DNA of 18,925 bases from Bacteroidota bacterium (GTDB taxonomy: Bacteria > Pseudomonadota > Alphaproteobacteria > Puniceispirillales > Puniceispirillaceae), in NCBI GenBank assembly GCA_009936825.1, contig JAACDV010000110.1, forward strand, positions 1 through 18,925, written 5' to 3'. A program made the position numbers and the translations under genes. Shown here piece by piece: positions 16,701 to 18,925 of the stretch. Positions within the stretch are counted from its first letter, which is position 1. Each line of letters begins with the position of its first letter. Under the pieces are notes generated by a model. It had not been told where the DNA came from. It searched no databases and saw nothing but the letters and a program-made list of their open reading frames with translations.

Positions 16701-17953
16701 TTGGTAAGGTTGGTTACCGCGCCATCAGCGCCAACACGCTGAAAATCCAGCGTGATTGTGTCATCAACATTCTGTTCAACCTGGAATTTGCGATCATCAC
16801 CATAGGCAGCATTAATGGCCCGCTCAACTTCATTAGCAAGCTGATCGGCATTATAAAGGCCCGGGTTAATATCGATGCTAACGGGCTGGTCAGAATCATC
16901 TACATTCACCAGCAGAAAATCTTTGCCCCAGTAAACCTCACTACCCGTATTACCGGCTTCACGCGTTGATTTGAACTGTAGCGGGTCGGTAACAATCTCA
17001 ACCAGCTTGTCACCCTCTTCACCAAAATCAAAACTGGTTGTCTCTCCGCTGATTTTAGCCGGCTGCGATGGAACAAGAGATCTCAGATCATCCAACTTGT
17101 ACAACGGCGATCCCTTGCCCTCGATAAAGTAGTTGTCGTCTGGAATAGCTGTTGTCTGTTGGCCAAAGCGATCGATAAACTTCTGGCTGCCAGATTCATC
17201 AACCGCGCTCACCAAATCCGGGGTAATGATTGTGTCATTGATCACCAGGCGGGTGTCATATTTATTAGTCGGATCGTCGGCAGACGCAGCTTGCGTCTTA
17301 ATGAAATACACCGTGGCAATCGTTGGGTTACCAAGATCGTCAAAAATCGTGATTGAAGTTGAATTGGTAAAGCTATTCGGATCATCCGGGCTGAATGTAT
17401 AGCCGTCAACAAATTGTGAACGATTTGGCACGACGTCTGACGCCGCATTTACGTTTACACCGAGATCGATGTTGGATGTTGCCTGCGGCTCACCAGACGT
17501 CACTGGCAGTTGCAAAGGCACCGCACTGTCAAGGTCTTTGGCAGTCACCGATCCGTCAGTGTTCACTGGATATGTCAAAAGATACTGACCGGCCGAATCC
17601 ACAACATAGCGGTCATTATTGACGTTGAGCGAGCCGTTTCGAGTGTAAACTGTCTGCGCCGACGTCAGCGACGGCTTCAACGCGAAAAAGCCCTGTCCCG
17701 AAATCGCAAGATCAAGAGCGTTTAGCGAGGAGGCAATGTTACCTTGCGTAAACTGCTGCTTAATCCCTTTCAAGATCGTGCCTGAACCAATCGAAGATGA
17801 TGCGTTCTGCAACGGTGAAGTGGCAAAAATATCACCAAATTCCACCCGACTTCGTTTAAAACCCGTTGTACCAACGTTGGCAATGTTGTTTGACGTTGCC
17901 GAAATGTCTGCTGAAGAACCGTTCAGTCCTGTTAGCGCGGTATAAAACGACAT
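13799..17953 (-). CDS. flgE: Flagellar hook protein FlgE, giant form (1384 aa)
   Basis: FlgE polymerises into the hook, the flexible joint. Both ends are canonical: N-terminal SFYTALTGLNGSSADISATS, NNIANVGTTGFKRSRVEF and LDLAISGQGFFALK; a D2-like start NSTSITIFDDLGNPTIATVY (~200-220); and C-terminal LGKIVVANFNNQNGLKQIGN, GSLERSNVDITEELVNLITA then QRNFQASAKAIE. Length is more than three times the ~400 residues of E. coli FlgE; the excess of about 1000 residues is in the surface domains. At least three related segments recur there: VGYDETNQRLSFEV (from 872), VSYNSELQNFSISSGTTG (from 957) and VGYSSDSNSFTFSTGTMG (from 1124). The only cysteine I find is residue 448. ATG 17953 has SD AGGAGAG. A sigma-54 promoter precedes it. 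Confidence 0.95.
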   Translation of the reverse strand: MSFYTALTGLNGSSADISATSNNIANVGTTGFKRSRVEFGDIFATSPLQNASSSIGSGTILKGIKQQFTQGNIASSLNALDLAISGQGFFALKPSLTSAQTVYTRNGSLNVNNDRYVVDSAGQYLLTYPVNTDGSVTAKDLDSAVPLQLPVTSGEPQATSNIDLGVNVNAASDVVPNRSQFVDGYTFSPDDPNSFTNSTSITIFDDLGNPTIATVYFIKTQAASADDPTNKYDTRLVINDTIITPDLVSAVDESGSQKFIDRFGQQTTAIPDDNYFIEGKGSPLYKLDDLRSLVPSQPAKISGETTSFDFGEEGDKLVEIVTDPLQFKSTREAGNTGSEVYWGKDFLLVNVDDSDQPVSIDINPGLYNADQLANEVERAINAAYGDDRKFQVEQNVDDTITLDFQRVGADGAVTNLTNKVSVELLGTDTFVTEGLGDDFSITGTSPDCTKEEFLAHSQLRINDTLNTYGRTYSDDPLGVGGLQFVKSKGETISAVYEYTQVVKLERTDAPSDNHYMVHSYYNKRPSLSVHTVNDSVAGNGTNLIEYASTENRLRIYLDTSADLTDYEQGRSITLAGNENFRGDLNGRSFLISSTGTDAGGNKYVDVSTSGLAVADEDFNIIDSAATTVFALTSPSDDEPTVEAFFEGSYPVYAGAQEDYSSQRIIIREQQGTTADTSSGSFVASEWKITNGTEGATLATNLALLGLQNLKRPMEITEPVLADNDNLDLTFTDGTNSLTIATGDLGLSPAAGSGLTAVKDALDALTDLKGFSFTFVNAAGEAVFKTSATSWRDTSADIATVSPAPTDTTLAKMYVNRDDMTDFSVTTTDTVSAFSAALGGGVAATVTSTAATTTSLSKSSVDWVDEKNPPVKVGYDETNQRLSFEVDRTVLGSGTDSNFNSFSVYGSATQTGTNNLGLTNSDNAQRVQIRGGEVLYGDPFVATGEEIQPNDKRYGIKVSYNSELQNFSISSGTTGEAIAKDGAIGVNEQQKASNIQVGRYFISETTGARVEQAYDVDGTIIGNGDNSLLGVGASKNDFLFTAGTGLQAETAQAVGASANEPLTNVFKLSTQNGDNIFNVSVNGISGIIEVPATSYVGTTLADALQTRINQIVDPVTGDTIGGVTVGYSSDSNSFTFSTGTMGSDSTIKVKGAARLGLDDVPLGVGSVPEIYNLVQATDSEGVALYVDADGEVVTNPPENMVEGYYPLYIDEGELTFDKTGKLVSPKNLVHYEKQEEGLSISLDVDFSSSTQLAQPFSVLTVDQDGFTSGRLDGIEIDSSGTIRANYTNGQNNPLGKIVVANFNNQNGLKQIGNATYTETAVSGNPQVGEAGSEGYGNILSGSLERSNVDITEELVNLITAQRNFQASAKAIETTTGLTQTIIQIR

Positions 17954-17989
17954 TCTCTACTCTCCTGTGACCAATTCAGTGGCCATTTC

Positions 17990-18005
17990 TGCAATTTCTG
18001 TTCCA
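17990..18005 (-). promoter_or_regulatory. Sigma-54 promoter upstream of flgE
   Basis: Reverse strand reads TGGAACAGAAATTGCA: GG and GC separated by 10 bases, full TTGCA at -12, one change (C to A) within the -24 TGGCA. It lies in the 84-base flgD-flgE spacer. Predicted start near 17979, about 26 bases before the flgE ATG. In Caulobacter the hook operon is also sigma-54 dependent. Confidence 0.75.
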
Positions 18006-18037
18006 GTGTGAAAACCGAAACTCAAAAAATAAAAATC

Positions 18038-18733
18038 TTAGCGGCGAAACTTCGCTACTTCAGCAGCGCGAACAGCGCCGTAATCCTCAACATCCAGCAT
18101 CACACCCGTTGTTGCGTCGCCCGTTGAGGCTGCCAGAACTTGAGCAAAAACGCTCGGTGTCAGGTTTTCCATCCCTTTGCCCATATCGGCATACGCATCA
18201 ATGCGCACGACAGAACCGCTGTTGCGAATTGATTCGGGAAGCTCGGTCCATGCAAAACCAACCAGCCCCGATGCCTGCGCACCAAGATCGATGCTGTGTA
18301 GAATTTCGCCAGCTTCGTTGGTGAATGTAAGATTGGTGGTACCGGACGCGGACGGCAGATCCAGCATGCCATGGATTTCGCCATCTTCATCCGGGCGCGC
18401 ATAATTGCCAGGCACCATGACCGAACTTCCAAGGAGATTGGTGGCAGTGGCCATCCGGAACTCGCCAAGCTGATCAGCGATCCCGGACAGGGTCGTGCCC
18501 ATTTCGGTGATCCCTGTCACAGTTGAAAACTGCGCCATCTGCGCGATGAATTCTGCGTTTTCCATTGGTGCAAAAGGATCCTGGTTTTGCAGCTGAGTGG
18601 TCATCAGCTTCAGAAAATCCGCCTGACCAAGAGAGTCCTTGCTCCCACTCGCCTCTTTTTCCTCAGCGTTAACGCCAAGTTTTTTGAGAATGCTGTCCAG
18701 TTGTGACTGGCTTGATGGATCGATAGTGCTCAT
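18038..18733 (-). CDS. flgD: Hook-assembly scaffold protein FlgD
   Basis: 231 residues, the usual size. FlgD is the temporary cap on which FlgE assembles into the hook. The conserved N-terminal part is [40 protein letters not shown] and ITEMGTTL (~35-85), a textbook FlgD signature. It is followed by a middle region ([11 protein letters not shown]) and a Tudor/FnIII-like C-terminal half ([25 protein letters not shown]). ATG 18733 is preceded by GGAGAG. The gene begins 17 bases after the flgC stop, so the two are co-transcribed. The canonical FlgD next to a giant FlgE suggests the enlargement of the hook subunit is not matched in the cap. Confidence 0.95.
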   Translation of the reverse strand: MSTIDPSSQSQLDSILKKLGVNAEEKEASGSKDSLGQADFLKLMTTQLQNQDPFAPMENAEFIAQMAQFSTVTGITEMGTTLSGIADQLGEFRMATATNLLGSSVMVPGNYARPDEDGEIHGMLDLPSASGTTNLTFTNEAGEILHSIDLGAQASGLVGFAWTELPESIRNSGSVVRIDAYADMGKGMENLTPSVFAQVLAASTGDATTGVMLDVEDYGAVRAAEVAKFRR

Positions 18734-18750
18734 TCATGCTCTCCGTTAAA

Positions 18751-18925
18751 TCACTTGCCCATTCTTATGGTGTGCATCATCAAGGCGCGAAGTGTGGTCA
18801 CGACCTCAATATTGTTTTGGTACTGACGCTTGGCTTCAAGCATCTCAACGAACTCTTCTTCGACATTAACCCCGGCGGAATAAACAAAACCGGTTTCATC
18901 AGCCACGGGATGGCTGGGCATATAA
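18751..18925 (-). CDS. flgC: Proximal rod protein FlgC, C-terminal part only
   Basis: The reverse frame is open from the window edge to TGA (18751-18753), giving 57 residues. The start reads YMPSHPVADETGFVYSAGVN, then VEEEFVEMLEAKRQYQNNIE and VVTTLRALMMHTIRMGK. This matches the FlgC ending 'yxPxHPxAdxxGyVxxPNVnxxxEmvxMxxAxRxYxxNvxvxxxxkxmxxxxlxig'. FlgC is a proximal rod subunit, usually paired with FlgB, which is expected just beyond the right edge. The visible VYSAGVN replaces the more common 'VaxPNVN'. Confidence 0.9.
   Translation of the reverse strand, partial: YMPSHPVADETGFVYSAGVNVEEEFVEMLEAKRQYQNNIEVVTTLRALMMHTIRMGK

Overview
The window is almost entirely a flagellar gene region. The strongest clues to the host are a short FlgJ that has only the rod-binding domain, a minimal flagellin, a FlmG-like TPR-glycosyltransferase and moderate GC with AT-rich spacers. 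Together they suggest an alphaproteobacterium. A marine SAR116-like lineage would fit, but that is a guess; no rRNA or other taxonomic marker is present.

Left part (1-5500), filament genes and their modification. The 3' end of fliD (filament cap) runs into a spacer full of AGACC/GGTCT repeats. An unrecognised reverse-strand gene follows (354-839), then an AT-rich spacer and a 273-residue flagellin gene closed by a strong terminator. Next is a divergent pair: a TPR plus GT-B glycosyltransferase resembling the Caulobacter flagellin glycosyltransferase FlmG (reverse), and a GT2-like putative glycosyltransferase (forward). Each has a well-matched sigma-54 promoter (-24 GG / -12 GC) in the shared spacer, which places both in the flagellar regulon.

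Right part (5560-18925), one long reverse-strand cluster read from the right edge to the left: flgC (partial), flgD, flgE, flgF, flgG, flgH, flgI, flgJ, flgK, flgL. This is the enterobacterial gene order, here in a probable alphaproteobacterium and without flgA between flgG and flgH. Two further sigma-54 promoters precede flgE and flgG, so the cluster is probably read as nested transcripts: hook/rod first, then distal rod/rings/junction proteins. It ends at a hairpin terminator shared with the convergent GT2-like gene.

The most notable observations are: (1) flgK carries an in-frame TAG at codon 52 while the remaining ~1060 codons are open; (2) FlgE (1384 aa) and FlgK (~1114 aa) are two to three times the usual size, whereas the flagellin is minimal; (3) a sigma-54-controlled pair of glycosyltransferases lies next to the flagellin gene, pointing to flagellin glycosylation; (4) four sigma-54 promoters can be read directly, one of which fixes the start of the TPR-glycosyltransferase.
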